DNA of 64,000 nt from Myxococcales bacterium. Its GTDB lineage: Bacteria; Myxococcota_C; UBA6777. The DNA is taken from NCBI GenBank assembly GCA_020632975.1, contig JACKEL010000009.1, positions 197,805 through 261,804 on the forward strand, in the 5' to 3' direction. Every line of letters starts with the position of its first letter. Positions within the stretch are counted from its first letter, which is position 1. Of the stretch, positions 42,966 to 52,844 are shown one piece after another. Under the pieces are notes generated by a model. It searched no databases, had not been told where the DNA came from, and saw only the letters and a program-made list of their open reading frames with translations. The translations under genes were made by a program, and so were the position numbers.

Positions 42966-45900
42966 ATGCCTGCACTGCAACGCCCTTTGCGTCTCTTGCC
43001 AGGGTATATCTTTGCCTGTTTGCTTTGTGTCTCTACGCTCACGCTTTTTTCTTCGCTACCTTCGGTCTCTTGGGCCACAAAGAAGCTCACAGTCCAAGAC
43101 ATCCTTTTGCTCGTTGAAGTCGGATACAGCGAAGAACAACTGATTCAACAAATCGAACAAGCCAACATGCGCGGCAAGTTCAACCTCACTCCTCTTCAGG
43201 CCCTTCAACTACGCAAAAAAGGTCTCTCTCCCAAACTCATCCGATGGATGGGCATCGCGGGCTTCAAACAGCGCACAAAGCCCCTTACACCCGTCACCAT
43301 CGACATGCTCAAGATGTGGCTCAAGCAGAAAAAGCCCGAAGCATGGGTTCGCGCACAACTCAAAGCCCGTGGTATCCGACATCAGGACTTCTCCACCATG
43401 GCTCTGCTCGAACTCAACCAAGAAGGCCTCTCCATCACCACCTTGCAATTGATCTACAAGCTCAAAAAGCAACCAAACACCGTAAAAAACAACGTCATTC
43501 CCACAACAAACACACCTCCCACAAAACAAACCACGCCAACCGAGCCGACAGGCCAACCTTTGTTTGTGGTGGACCCCAACCAAGCGCGCCCGATTACAGA
43601 GCGTGAACAGCAACTTCGCCAACGAACAGCAACGCGCTTCGCTCCCTCATCCAAAAGACGCTATCGCAACGTCACTGGATTTTACTCGCTTCAGCTCCCA
43701 TCCTCGTGGCATATCTTTGAAGAGATCGCGCCAGACTCAAACAGTTCCGCCGTGCACTTCACGCCAGAAAATGAAGAAAAACCCGCGATGCTCAAAAAAG
43801 GTGTGACTTTTTCTCTTGAATATCTCTCGCACAACGACCGCGACGTTTGGAGCCGTTCTCTCAAAGAACTCGCACAGTTGGCAACACAACGTTACCTTGC
43901 AAGAGAAGATCAAGTGAAACGCAAAGGTGCACTCCAACGCACCACTGTTTCGGGAAAACCAGCCTATCTAGCGACCTTTGAAGGACAAGAACGCACACAT
44001 CTTCACAAACTGCGGATGCGCTATCTGTTTGTGCGCCACAAAAAAGCGCTGCTTTTGATCCAGATCTTTGCCCCATCCTCCGAGTTTTCCGCATTTTATA
44101 AACAAGCACAAAAGATGCTTTCTTCGCTGAAACTCCTCGATCCACAAAAGATCTTCAGCGCACCACGTCTGAACACAGCGCTCAGTCGACAACAGATCAT
44201 CCAAGCAAAGCTCCAAACCACCGTAAGTATCACCATCTATATCAAGAATGACAAAGGCCAGATCGTGGGTGCGGGTTCAGGAAGCGGTTTCGTCGTAACA
44301 CCCGATGGATACGTCATCACCAACCACCATGTGGTATACAATCGCAAGACAGGGCAATTTCATAAAGAGTTTTTGATCAATTGGGATCGTGGAACAGGCC
44401 GAAAGTCCGCCAAAGCCCGCCTCGTCAAAGCTTACTTCCAAGACTCACTGAGCAAACTTACGCAAAAGTATGAGTTTCAATCTGGAAGAATTCGTACACT
44501 TCAACGCGTTCACGTCGATATCGCCCTATTAAAACTCGAAGGAGACGGGCCTTATCCCTACACACCCCTTTCTTCCATCCATGAATCCACACTTGGCGAT
44601 AACATCGTTGCGATGGGCTTTCCCACAGAGGGAAGCGGCATTAACAGCATGGGAACAGAAGATATCACCGCAACATCGGGCGCGATATCTCGTTTGATTC
44701 GTCTCCCCAATGGACAGGTCAACGAGATCCAACACACCGCAAAGATCGCAGGAGGCAACAGTGGCGGTCCACTCTATAGCCTCGATACTGGCGGCGTTAT
44801 CGGCATCAATACATGGGGCGGCATCTTTGACAAGTCGCTGCAACGCCCAGGCATGGGACTCGGCTATTACTACGCCATCCCCATCGATCTTGTATGGCAC
44901 TATTTCCCCGACTACATCGCCAAACCGCGCAAAGTCCTTGCAGCCCGTCACTGGCACGAGTTGGGCACATACTGGCTCTCACAAGGCTACGAAGAACCCG
45001 CCAAACGCGCATTTTTAAGGGCACTCCGCCTCTCTCCATCCTTTGCACCTGCTTGCGTGGGGATGGCCCAGATCTACCTCAACCAGTCCAACAAGTACCA
45101 AGACGATCAACAAGATCTGCTGCTCCAAAAAGCCCGTGAGTGGGCAGACAAAGGACTCCAACAAGATCCAGACAACTACGCCCTTATGACGCTGTTGGCA
45201 CAAGTCGCCCTCCAAAAGTCCGACAACTCGACTGCACATTACTTGCTCAACAAGATGATCCAGCAACAACCGAGCGATTGGACGCCTTATTATCTGCGCA
45301 GTACCATGCTCAAAGCCCAGAAAAAATACACAGAAGCCCTCGAAGACGCACAACGCGTCCACAAACTAGGACATGGTGTGTTGCCCTATGGCCAAGCACT
45401 GCGAGGCCAGATCCTCTACGCATCCAGCCGATACTACGAAGGCATCGAAGCGTATCGCAGAGCCCGACGCATCGCCCCCAACAACAAACGACTACGACTC
45501 TACGAACTCTTTGGACAACTCTTGCTCAAACAATACGACGCAAGCGTCCCAGCCATGGAGAAGATCGCCGAAGCACAGCCTTATGACCCCGAAGTCCACA
45601 GCCTTTTGCTGATCGCTCATATCCAACAAAATGACGTCAACAAGTGTTGGGGCTCTTACATGAGCTATGTCAAAAGCACCATCTTCCACAACACCACACG
45701 CGATCCGTTCACTTTGTTCTTGGGCGGAACCTGCGTAGAGCGCGGATTCACGGGCAAGTTAGCCAAGATCAAACTCAATTACTTGCTTGGTACATGGGGC
45801 GAGTTGATCGGCTCTTTCTCGCGAAGCTCTCACGCTGTCTCCGCAGGTGCCAAACTCGCGATCGCTGCGCAACGTGCGGGACAACCAGGTATCGCTTATG

Positions 45901-46619
45901 GCATCTTGCGCATCCTTCAAGAGCAAGTCCAAACCGCCAAAGAACGCAAAGTGATCGACAACATCCTTCAGCGTATGCCCAGTCGCGCGATATCCCTCCA
46001 AGAGTGGAAACTCCTTGCTCTTTCGCAGCCTTTCCTCAATAGCCGTTTCTTGGTCAAGCTTCTCAAACTGACCCCCAGCGTCCTTGATCGAAACACGCTG
46101 ATCTTCCTCGGCAAAAAAGGTCTATCTGGCCCCGCCATCGGGCTCTTTATCAAGATCATCCTTCAACGCATCAAACAAGGTATGCGCCCCCTCGCCACGC
46201 CCGCAGCCACACCACAAACCAACAACAATCCACAACCCAACAACCCACCAACCAACAACCCACCAACCAACAACCCACCAGCCAACCAAGGCAACAGCAC
46301 TTTCAACCAGATCGTGCGAAACTCAGGGATGCTTTTTCGGGCCTTGCAAAGTGGTGACTACGACATCTGGAACGCGATGTATGACCCCCGTATCACCGAT
46401 AGAAACAAAGTCTCGCAGATCTTCCAATCGCTTTATACAGGTTATCGAAACGGGACCTTCGTCTTCCAGATCCCCAACCCCTACCGCGTCACGTGGACAC
46501 AAGATCAACGACTCGGGCGCATCGCGCAGTTTTGGTTCTCAGCGCGCCTGAACAACAAGCCCGTCCAACAATACTACTGGCGCTTTTGCTTCTATGAAGG
46601 CCGATGGTACGCCTTTTAA
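42966..46619 (+). CDS. Exported trypsin-like serine protease with TPR region (copy 1)
   Basis: A 1,217-residue secreted protein. Signal peptide: residues 1-~35, ending PSVSWA. Residues ~40-170 are a helical domain with repeated short motifs (LTVQDILLLVEVGYSEEQL). After a Thr/Pro/Asn-rich linker and a ~180-residue domain comes a chymotrypsin-fold protease with the triad His455 (TNHHVV), Asp518 (HVDIALLK) and Ser599 (GNSGGPL), followed by TPR-like repeats from ~680 to ~900 and a C-terminal domain after an NNPPT repeat linker. The start at 42966 is set by AGGAG and by alignment with the paralogue start. Confidence 0.9.
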   Translation: MPALQRPLRLLPGYIFACLLCVSTLTLFSSLPSVSWATKKLTVQDILLLVEVGYSEEQLIQQIEQANMRGKFNLTPLQALQLRKKGLSPKLIRWMGIAGFKQRTKPLTPVTIDMLKMWLKQKKPEAWVRAQLKARGIRHQDFSTMALLELNQEGLSITTLQLIYKLKKQPNTVKNNVIPTTNTPPTKQTTPTEPTGQPLFVVDPNQARPITEREQQLRQRTATRFAPSSKRRYRNVTGFYSLQLPSSWHIFEEIAPDSNSSAVHFTPENEEKPAMLKKGVTFSLEYLSHNDRDVWSRSLKELAQLATQRYLAREDQVKRKGALQRTTVSGKPAYLATFEGQERTHLHKLRMRYLFVRHKKALLLIQIFAPSSEFSAFYKQAQKMLSSLKLLDPQKIFSAPRLNTALSRQQIIQAKLQTTVSITIYIKNDKGQIVGAGSGSGFVVTPDGYVITNHHVVYNRKTGQFHKEFLINWDRGTGRKSAKARLVKAYFQDSLSKLTQKYEFQSGRIRTLQRVHVDIALLKLEGDGPYPYTPLSSIHESTLGDNIVAMGFPTEGSGINSMGTEDITATSGAISRLIRLPNGQVNEIQHTAKIAGGNSGGPLYSLDTGGVIGINTWGGIFDKSLQRPGMGLGYYYAIPIDLVWHYFPDYIAKPRKVLAARHWHELGTYWLSQGYEEPAKRAFLRALRLSPSFAPACVGMAQIYLNQSNKYQDDQQDLLLQKAREWADKGLQQDPDNYALMTLLAQVALQKSDNSTAHYLLNKMIQQQPSDWTPYYLRSTMLKAQKKYTEALEDAQRVHKLGHGVLPYGQALRGQILYASSRYYEGIEAYRRARRIAPNNKRLRLYELFGQLLLKQYDASVPAMEKIAEAQPYDPEVHSLLLIAHIQQNDVNKCWGSYMSYVKSTIFHNTTRDPFTLFLGGTCVERGFTGKLAKIKLNYLLGTWGELIGSFSRSSHAVSAGAKLAIAAQRAGQPGIAYGILRILQEQVQTAKERKVIDNILQRMPSRAISLQEWKLLALSQPFLNSRFLVKLLKLTPSVLDRNTLIFLGKKGLSGPAIGLFIKIILQRIKQGMRPLATPAATPQTNNNPQPNNPPTNNPPTNNPPANQGNSTFNQIVRNSGMLFRALQSGDYDIWNAMYDPRITDRNKVSQIFQSLYTGYRNGTFVFQIPNPYRVTWTQDQRLGRIAQFWFSARLNNKPVQQYYWRFCFYEGRWYAF
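46200..46295 (+). repeat. Asn-Pro coding repeat in protease copy 1
   Basis: Tandem units of AACAACCCACCAACC encode a (N)NPPT linker. Copy 2 of the gene has a basic linker here instead, so the tract arose or changed after duplication. Confidence 0.7.
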
Positions 46620-46759
46620 GCGAAAGATCTCAGTCCCTAGTTCCCAATACGCAAAACAAACCAAAGACCCCATCCATCCGAGTGTTCGTAGCGGTTTGGG
46701 TGGGGTCCAATCCTCTCACATCCCACAAGCCAATAACCACGTTTGACAGGAGACGGTCG

Positions 46760-49700
46760 ATGCCCCCTATGCAACGCCCTTTTCGGGCCTTTCCGAGTCT
46801 CTTCTTTGTAGGTCTTCTCTTTTTCTCTGCCTTCACGCTTTCTTCTTCGCTACCTTCGGTCTCTTGGGCCGCCAAGAAACTCACGGTCCAAGACATCCTT
46901 TTGCTCGTTGAAGTCGGATACAGCGAAGAACAACTGATTCAACAAATCGAACAAGCTGGTATGCGCGGCAAGTTCAACCTCACTCCTCTTCAGGCCCTTC
47001 AACTGCGCAAAAAAGGCCTCTCTCCCAAACTCATCCGATGGATGGGCATCGCGGGCTTCAAACAGCGCACAAAGCCCACTACACCCGTCACCATCGACAT
47101 GCTCAAGATGTGGCTCAAACAGAAAAAGCCTGAAGCATGGGTTCGCGCACAACTCAAAGCCCGTGGTATCCGACATCAGGACTTCTCCACCATGGCTCTG
47201 CTCGAACTCAACCAAGAAGGTCTCTCCATCACCACCTTGCAGTTGATCTACAAGCTCAAAAAGCAAGCAAACACCGCAAAAAACAACGTCCCTCCCACAA
47301 CGAATACACCTCCCCCAAGACAGGTGCCACCCACAACCCAAGACCCCATCGGCCAGCCGCTGTTTCCTCCCATGCCATCGGCTCGACAGGACAAAAGAAA
47401 ACGCCCGATATCCGAGCGCGAAAAGCTGCTGCTCAAACGCCCTGCAGAACGCATCGCGACCCCTAAGGATGGTCTGTATCGTCACATCACCAACCTATAC
47501 CAAGTGCAGCTCCCGACAACATGGCGGATCTTGGAAGAGATCGATCCACAAGATACAAGACCTGTCTCTTACTTTTCATCGCAAGCAACGAAGAGACCGC
47601 GCACGCTCAGACAAGGGTTCAGCGTACATGTCGAGTTCATCGGGGCCAACGAAAGCCTGAAAGCACGACCAGCCCAAGAGATCGCACGCATCGCCCTTCA
47701 CAATCACCTCGAAAATGAAGACGATCTTCGCATCGAGAAAAAACTCCACCAAGGCCGATTCCTCCAGTACGAGGCAGGGATCGCAGAGATCTCAGGCAAA
47801 GAACGAACACATCTTCATCGCCTCCGCTCCCGCTACATCTTCTTGTGGAGCCACAAAAAGATGGCGTTTGTGATCATCCGAATCTTTGCATCTCCCCAAA
47901 CCTTCGCGTCTTTCGTAGCCCAAGCCACGCAGATCTTGAAAAGCTTTCGCTTGCTCGATCCCAAGCGTTTCCAAGGCACACCACGCTTGCAACGCTCTAT
48001 GACGCGACAACAAGTCATCCAGTCCAAGATCTCCGCAACCGTCAGCATCTCTTGCCAAGCCCGCAACAAACAAGGCCAGTACCGCATGCTTTCAGGCGGA
48101 AGCGGATTTGTGGTAACCCCAGATGGTTACGTGGTCACCAACCATCATGTGGTCTTTAACACACGCACAGGTCGATATTATGACCGTCTGATGGTCAACT
48201 GGGATCGAAGCACAGGTCGCAGCGCCATCCGAGCACGCGTCATCGGGGCTTACGCGCAAGGTGCACTGCGAGACGCCACCAAAAAGTTCGACATCAAGTC
48301 TGGGCGTATCCGTTCTTTCCAACGAAAACACGTCGATATCGCGTTGTTAAAGCTCGAAGGAGACGGACCTTACCCTTACACCCAACTCTCTTCGGTCCAC
48401 GCAGCTTCGCTCGGCGATAACGTCGTTGCGATGGGCTTTCCCTTGGAAGGGAGTGGGATCAGTAGCATGGGAACGGAAGATATCACCGCAACATCGGGCG
48501 CGATATCCCGTTTGGTTCGACTCCCCAACGGGCAAGTCAATGAGATCCAACACACCGCCAAAGTCGCGGGTGGCAACAGTGGTGGTCCGCTCTATGATCT
48601 CGACACAGGCACCGCCATCGGCATCAATACGTGGGTTGGTATCTTCGACAAGTCACAACAACGCCCAGGTATGGGGCTTGGCTATTACTACGCCATCCCC
48701 ATCGATCTCGCTTGGGCGTATTTCCCTGACTACCTCGCGCGCCCCAAAGGTCCGCTCTCTGCGCAACGATGGAACCAACTGGGTGTCTATTGGATCTCAC
48801 TTGGCTATGAAGATGCCGCGATCCGCGCCTTTCGCCGCTCCATCCAAAAAGATCCCTCGATCGCCTCCAGCTATGCGGGACTTGCGCAGATCTACCTAAA
48901 CCTTTCCTATCAGCGTCAGGACAGCCAACAAGACAAGTTGCTCCAAAAAGCCCGAGAGTTGGCAGACAAAGGACTACAACAAGATCCCGAATACCCCACC
49001 CTTCTCGAACTTCTCGCAGGGATCTCGCTGCAAAAACGCGACTACTCCACCACAACTTATCTAATCAACAAGATGATTCAACAACAGCCGGGATATTACT
49101 CGCCTTACATCTGGCGAGCGGACCTCTACCAAGCCCAAGGGCAGCTCAAAAAAGCCCTTGCTGACGCAGAGACCATTCATCGGCTGACACGCGGTGTCTT
49201 GCCTGATGGCTACAGCAAACGCGGACAGATCTTGTTTGCGGCGGGTCGCTATTACGAGAGTATCCAAGCCTATCGAAAAGCCCAACGCATCGCCCCGCAC
49301 GACATCGACCTCAAGATATCCGAGCACCACGGGCAGTTGATGCTCAAACAATACACAACAGCCCTCCCACAGCTTGAGGCCCTAACAGAGCGGTATCCTT
49401 TCCATCCATACCTATACAGCATCCTTTTGGAAGGCTACACCAACAGCCAACAGTACCTCAAAGGATGGAGCGCTTACATTGGTCTGCTCAAAAGCAAGCT
49501 GGTCCAAAATGGGACGCCCCAAGCTTACGCTCTCTACCAAGCAGGTCTGTGCGTCGATCGTGGTTTTGTGGGGGAACTCAGAAAACGAAAACCGCTTTAT
49601 CTTTTTGGCACTTGGGGTCATCTCTTTGGCACTTACTCGCGGAGTCGCCTCGCCTACAATGCCTCAACCCCCCTGCTCAAGATGACGAGAGATCTAGGGC

Positions 49701-50434
49701 TACATGGGATATCTTACGGTCTCCTTCGCATCCTTGAGTCCCAAGCATCGAACGAAAAGATTCGACGCGGCTGGCATAGGATCGCACAACGCTTCGCAAA
49801 CACCCCGATATCTCTTCAAGAATGGAAACTGCTCTCACTCTCCCAACCCATGCTTTCCAATGCTTTGTTGGTCAAACTCTTTGTCCTCACCCCTTCCGTG
49901 CTCGATCAAGCAACATTTGTTTATCTTATCAAGCACGGTCTTTCGAGCGGTGCGGCCGCGATCATGCTCAAACTCTCGATTGCGCGGCTCAAAAAAGGGA
50001 TGCGTCCCCTCGCTGCGCCCCACCCCAACAAGTATTACCGTAAAAAAAGGACACGTCGCCGAGCACAAAGATCCCCATCCTACCGAACGAATAGCGTCCC
50101 TCCCTATAGAACCCGTGTGAAGGTCTTCAAACACGCCAACATGCTTTTCAAAGCCGTTCAAACCAATGACTTTGACATCTGGCGTGCGCTTATCGACCCC
50201 TATACACCGCAACAAAAGTCCAACACATGGTTCCGTATCCTCTTTTATGTCTTTGCCAAGGGGACGATCCGAGAGTACACCTTTGCCCCCTACTCTATCC
50301 TTTGGGCGCAACACCCGCGCTTGGGGCGTCTTGTCAAGTTGCGTTATTATCTGGTCAGACACTCTGGACAAAGAGAAGTCGGGTACTGGCACTTCCGCAA
50401 CGTCCAAGGACGTTGGCTACTCACCTTCCCCTAA
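46760..50434 (+). CDS. Exported trypsin-like serine protease with TPR region (copy 2)
   Basis: A 1,224-residue paralogue of the preceding gene, with the same order: signal peptide (ending PSVSWA), helical N-domain, linker, mixed domain, protease (TNHHVV, HVDIALLK, GNSGGPL), TPR region, and C-terminal domain. The first ~500 nt after the start are nearly identical to copy 1 at DNA level, while the middle linker and the ~180-residue domain differ strongly. That suggests duplication with later gene conversion of the 5' part. AGGAG stands 7 nt before the ATG. The C-terminal linker here is basic (RKKRTRRRAQR). Confidence 0.9.
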   Translation: MPPMQRPFRAFPSLFFVGLLFFSAFTLSSSLPSVSWAAKKLTVQDILLLVEVGYSEEQLIQQIEQAGMRGKFNLTPLQALQLRKKGLSPKLIRWMGIAGFKQRTKPTTPVTIDMLKMWLKQKKPEAWVRAQLKARGIRHQDFSTMALLELNQEGLSITTLQLIYKLKKQANTAKNNVPPTTNTPPPRQVPPTTQDPIGQPLFPPMPSARQDKRKRPISEREKLLLKRPAERIATPKDGLYRHITNLYQVQLPTTWRILEEIDPQDTRPVSYFSSQATKRPRTLRQGFSVHVEFIGANESLKARPAQEIARIALHNHLENEDDLRIEKKLHQGRFLQYEAGIAEISGKERTHLHRLRSRYIFLWSHKKMAFVIIRIFASPQTFASFVAQATQILKSFRLLDPKRFQGTPRLQRSMTRQQVIQSKISATVSISCQARNKQGQYRMLSGGSGFVVTPDGYVVTNHHVVFNTRTGRYYDRLMVNWDRSTGRSAIRARVIGAYAQGALRDATKKFDIKSGRIRSFQRKHVDIALLKLEGDGPYPYTQLSSVHAASLGDNVVAMGFPLEGSGISSMGTEDITATSGAISRLVRLPNGQVNEIQHTAKVAGGNSGGPLYDLDTGTAIGINTWVGIFDKSQQRPGMGLGYYYAIPIDLAWAYFPDYLARPKGPLSAQRWNQLGVYWISLGYEDAAIRAFRRSIQKDPSIASSYAGLAQIYLNLSYQRQDSQQDKLLQKARELADKGLQQDPEYPTLLELLAGISLQKRDYSTTTYLINKMIQQQPGYYSPYIWRADLYQAQGQLKKALADAETIHRLTRGVLPDGYSKRGQILFAAGRYYESIQAYRKAQRIAPHDIDLKISEHHGQLMLKQYTTALPQLEALTERYPFHPYLYSILLEGYTNSQQYLKGWSAYIGLLKSKLVQNGTPQAYALYQAGLCVDRGFVGELRKRKPLYLFGTWGHLFGTYSRSRLAYNASTPLLKMTRDLGLHGISYGLLRILESQASNEKIRRGWHRIAQRFANTPISLQEWKLLSLSQPMLSNALLVKLFVLTPSVLDQATFVYLIKHGLSSGAAAIMLKLSIARLKKGMRPLAAPHPNKYYRKKRTRRRAQRSPSYRTNSVPPYRTRVKVFKHANMLFKAVQTNDFDIWRALIDPYTPQQKSNTWFRILFYVFAKGTIREYTFAPYSILWAQHPRLGRLVKLRYYLVRHSGQREVGYWHFRNVQGRWLLTFP

Positions 50435-50527
50435 TCCCTCCTTGACAGCGAACTTCTCGCGCTTGCAAAACGTCACTCGCCACATACAATGCCTAAGACT
50501 TTTCTTCTTTTTGGAGCAATTTTACGT

Positions 50528-51607
50528 ATGACGCAGACTCCCTCGATGGTTCACCTCGACGGTTCCCAAGGCGAAGGCGGCGGCCAGATGCTTCGATCTT
50601 CGCTGTCTTTGTCCAATATCTTGGGGATCCCCTTTTCGATGGAAAAGATCCGAGCGCGCCGCCAAAAAACAGGCTTACGCCCCCAACACCTGACTGCCGT
50701 AGAAGCGAGCGCCAAACTTTGTGAAGGCGAGGTCGAAGGGGCCAGCGTGGGCGCAGCCCAGATCCGCTACAACCCCAACCATCTCCCTGTAGGCGAACAC
50801 AAGATCGATATCGGGACGGCGGGTGCGACCTCTTTGTTGCTGCACGCCCTGTATTATCCGATGGCTTGGTCAGATCAAGGTGGAAAGTTGCGCCTCGTCG
50901 GAGGAACCCACGTCGACAAAGCCCCCACTTTTGATTATCTCAACAACGTCTGGGCCCCGATGCTCCGCACTTGTGGGATGGACGTCACCTTGCGTTTGCA
51001 TCGTTATGGCTTCTATCCTCGTGGTGGTGGGATGATCGAAGCGGTGATCCCGCCCAATCAACGGCCCAAACCGATCCTTTTTGAGAAGCGTCCAGAGCTT
51101 GAACGCATCTCGATCATCGCGCTTTTTGGCCAGCCCCCTGATCAAAAGCGCCCAAGCACGGGCCTTACTCCTGTTTCGCAACGCATGGGACGCGCCGCCC
51201 AAGAACTTCTCAACCAACTTGAGTTCCAAGCATCCGTCCTTTGCAGCGAACCTGAGGCTTCTTGTGTGGGCGCTGTATGCCATGTGATCTGCCACTTTGG
51301 ACCGCTGCGTGCGGGCTTTACTGCATGGGGATGGAAAGGCCGCCCCGCAGAGCAAGTAGGCGCTGAAGCCGCCGCGATGGCTGCACAGTTTTTACGAAGC
51401 GATGCGGTCGTGGATGAGTGGATGTCCGATCAGCTCTTGTTGCCGCTGTCTCTTGCAGACGGTCCATCCGTCTTTTTGGCTCCCCAACGCACAGGGCACC
51501 TGACGACCAATGCAGAGATCATCATGAAGTTTCTCCCTCATGTCCGCATCTCGATTGAACCCGACGCAAAGGGCCTTCAACGCGTCGAGATCCACCCAGA
51601 AGGCTGA
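50528..51607 (+). CDS. rtcA: RtcA, RNA 3'-terminal phosphate cyclase
   Basis: RtcA converts RNA 3'-phosphate to 2',3'-cyclic phosphate using ATP, producing ends that RtcB can seal. The 359-residue protein has the family opening LDGSQGEGGGQMLRSS, ARRQKTGLRPQHLTAV, TAGATSLLLHAL, YPRGGG and the active-site GHLTTNAEI with His324, the expected adenylylation site. The ATG at 50528 gives the normal N-terminus although GGAG is 13 nt upstream; an ATG at 50489 would add 13 unusual residues. It is in a locus of its own, 31 kb from rtcB. Confidence 0.93.
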   Translation: MTQTPSMVHLDGSQGEGGGQMLRSSLSLSNILGIPFSMEKIRARRQKTGLRPQHLTAVEASAKLCEGEVEGASVGAAQIRYNPNHLPVGEHKIDIGTAGATSLLLHALYYPMAWSDQGGKLRLVGGTHVDKAPTFDYLNNVWAPMLRTCGMDVTLRLHRYGFYPRGGGMIEAVIPPNQRPKPILFEKRPELERISIIALFGQPPDQKRPSTGLTPVSQRMGRAAQELLNQLEFQASVLCSEPEASCVGAVCHVICHFGPLRAGFTAWGWKGRPAEQVGAEAAAMAAQFLRSDAVVDEWMSDQLLLPLSLADGPSVFLAPQRTGHLTTNAEIIMKFLPHVRISIEPDAKGLQRVEIHPEG

Positions 51608-51673
51608 CCCTCTGCTTCGTCCTCGACTTCTTCCCTCACTCCCCTCCAGCTTTCCCCCAAGCCCCACAAACGC

Positions 51674-52537
51674 TCAAGCATAAAGCTCCAAGATCTCGAT
51701 CCCTTCGCGAAGATCGTCCACAGAGCCATAGTGTTGCCCCAAGTCCAACCGCAGATAGCGCTTTTTTTCTCTGTGCAGTCCAAAAGAAGTGGAAAGGCAA
51801 AGTTGGTAGGGGCCGCTTTTTTCGTAGCCACAGCGCACGATATCGTGACCGAAGACCACAGCGTTGCTGGGCTGCCCTTCTGCTCGCACGACGTCCAAAA
51901 AGGCCCGTGCTTGCTTATCTGTGGCACAACGAGACCACAACAACGCCCCCAAGCTCCCTTGGTGGTACATGTCCCGCAAAGAGACCCCTTCGAACCCCTC
52001 ATAAGAGATCTTCTCGTAGTCTGCGAGGCATGCCTCACTTTCAGAGGGACAAGCGTGCGTAAACACCACACCACAGGGCGCGATCGCGATCAAAGGAAGC
52101 GCTCGCCAAAAGCTCCGCGCTTGTTCCAATCGTTTGCCCAAACAAGCATCTAGGTAGCCCGCTTCATCAGGATGGAACTTCTGCAACAGAGGACCGCCCA
52201 CATGGGCATGTTCATGATTTCCCATCAAGCACAAGGTGCGCTCTGTCGCTGCAAAGTCCCAATAGTCCGTCAAGATCTCCACAGACTGATCAGGATAACT
52301 ATCTCCCAAAAAGTCCGGCCATCCGCCTTCTTCGAGCATATCCTTAGAAGGTCCGTGGATCATGTCACCACAAAACAACAAAAAAGGCCGCTCTCCCGCA
52401 GCTTTGGACTGGAGATATAGCGCCTTCATCGCAAGGTAATCTTCGAGATGGCCGTGCAGATCGGTCGCACAAAACAACACGCCATCAGAAGGCAGAAAGA
52501 CGACACGTCTTCCCATCCAAGGAGATGTTTGAGGCAT
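51674..52537 (-). CDS. Metallophosphoesterase, calcineurin-like
   Basis: A 287-residue cytosolic phosphoesterase with intact motifs: ATDLHGH (D-x-H), FCGDMIHG (GD), MGNHEH (GNHE) and VFTHACP and VFGHDIVR as later metal-binding His. The pattern with GNHEH and TDLHGH is close to the PPP Ser/Thr phosphatase and ApaH branches. GGAGG stands 5-6 nt upstream of the ATG at 52537. The substrate is unknown. Unlike the enzyme at 10.3 kb, the first motif is canonical. Confidence 0.85.
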   Translation of the reverse strand: MPQTSPWMGRRVVFLPSDGVLFCATDLHGHLEDYLAMKALYLQSKAAGERPFLLFCGDMIHGPSKDMLEEGGWPDFLGDSYPDQSVEILTDYWDFAATERTLCLMGNHEHAHVGGPLLQKFHPDEAGYLDACLGKRLEQARSFWRALPLIAIAPCGVVFTHACPSESEACLADYEKISYEGFEGVSLRDMYHQGSLGALLWSRCATDKQARAFLDVVRAEGQPSNAVVFGHDIVRCGYEKSGPYQLCLSTSFGLHREKKRYLRLDLGQHYGSVDDLREGIEILELYA

Positions 52538-52587
52538 GACATCCTCCAAGATGTCGATGTAAAGGGAGAGATGGGGCTAGCCAGCGC

Positions 52588-52833
52588 TTAGTTGCGCCAG
52601 TCTACGCCACAGTGATCCATTTGGGGGGCAGGTTTCTGAAGGGGGGCGACATGATTCTCGGATGCACCCGAAGAATCAGAAGACTTTGAGGTGGTTGCGA
52701 AGGTCGAGACCAACTTGCTGACATCATCCGAACCACAAAAAGGACACTGGATATCCGCCGTCAAGTTGCGATGTGTAATCAACTGTTCAAAACGGCGACC
52801 ACACGAGGCGCAACCAAACTCGAACAAAGGCAT
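52588..52833 (-). CDS. FmdB-family zinc ribbon protein
   Basis: An 81-residue protein with the FmdB pattern: MPLFEFGCASCGRRFEQLI, then IQCPFCGSDDVSKLVS. The two CxxC pairs bind one zinc. Members are found next to many genes and were suggested as regulators. The Ser/Ala-rich tail is not conserved. AGGTGAGAG precedes the ATG. It is 12 nt after the PEGA protein gene on the same strand, so they may be co-transcribed. Confidence 0.85.
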   Translation of the reverse strand: MPLFEFGCASCGRRFEQLITHRNLTADIQCPFCGSDDVSKLVSTFATTSKSSDSSGASENHVAPLQKPAPQMDHCGVDWRN

Positions 52834-52844
52834 CTCTCACCTCT

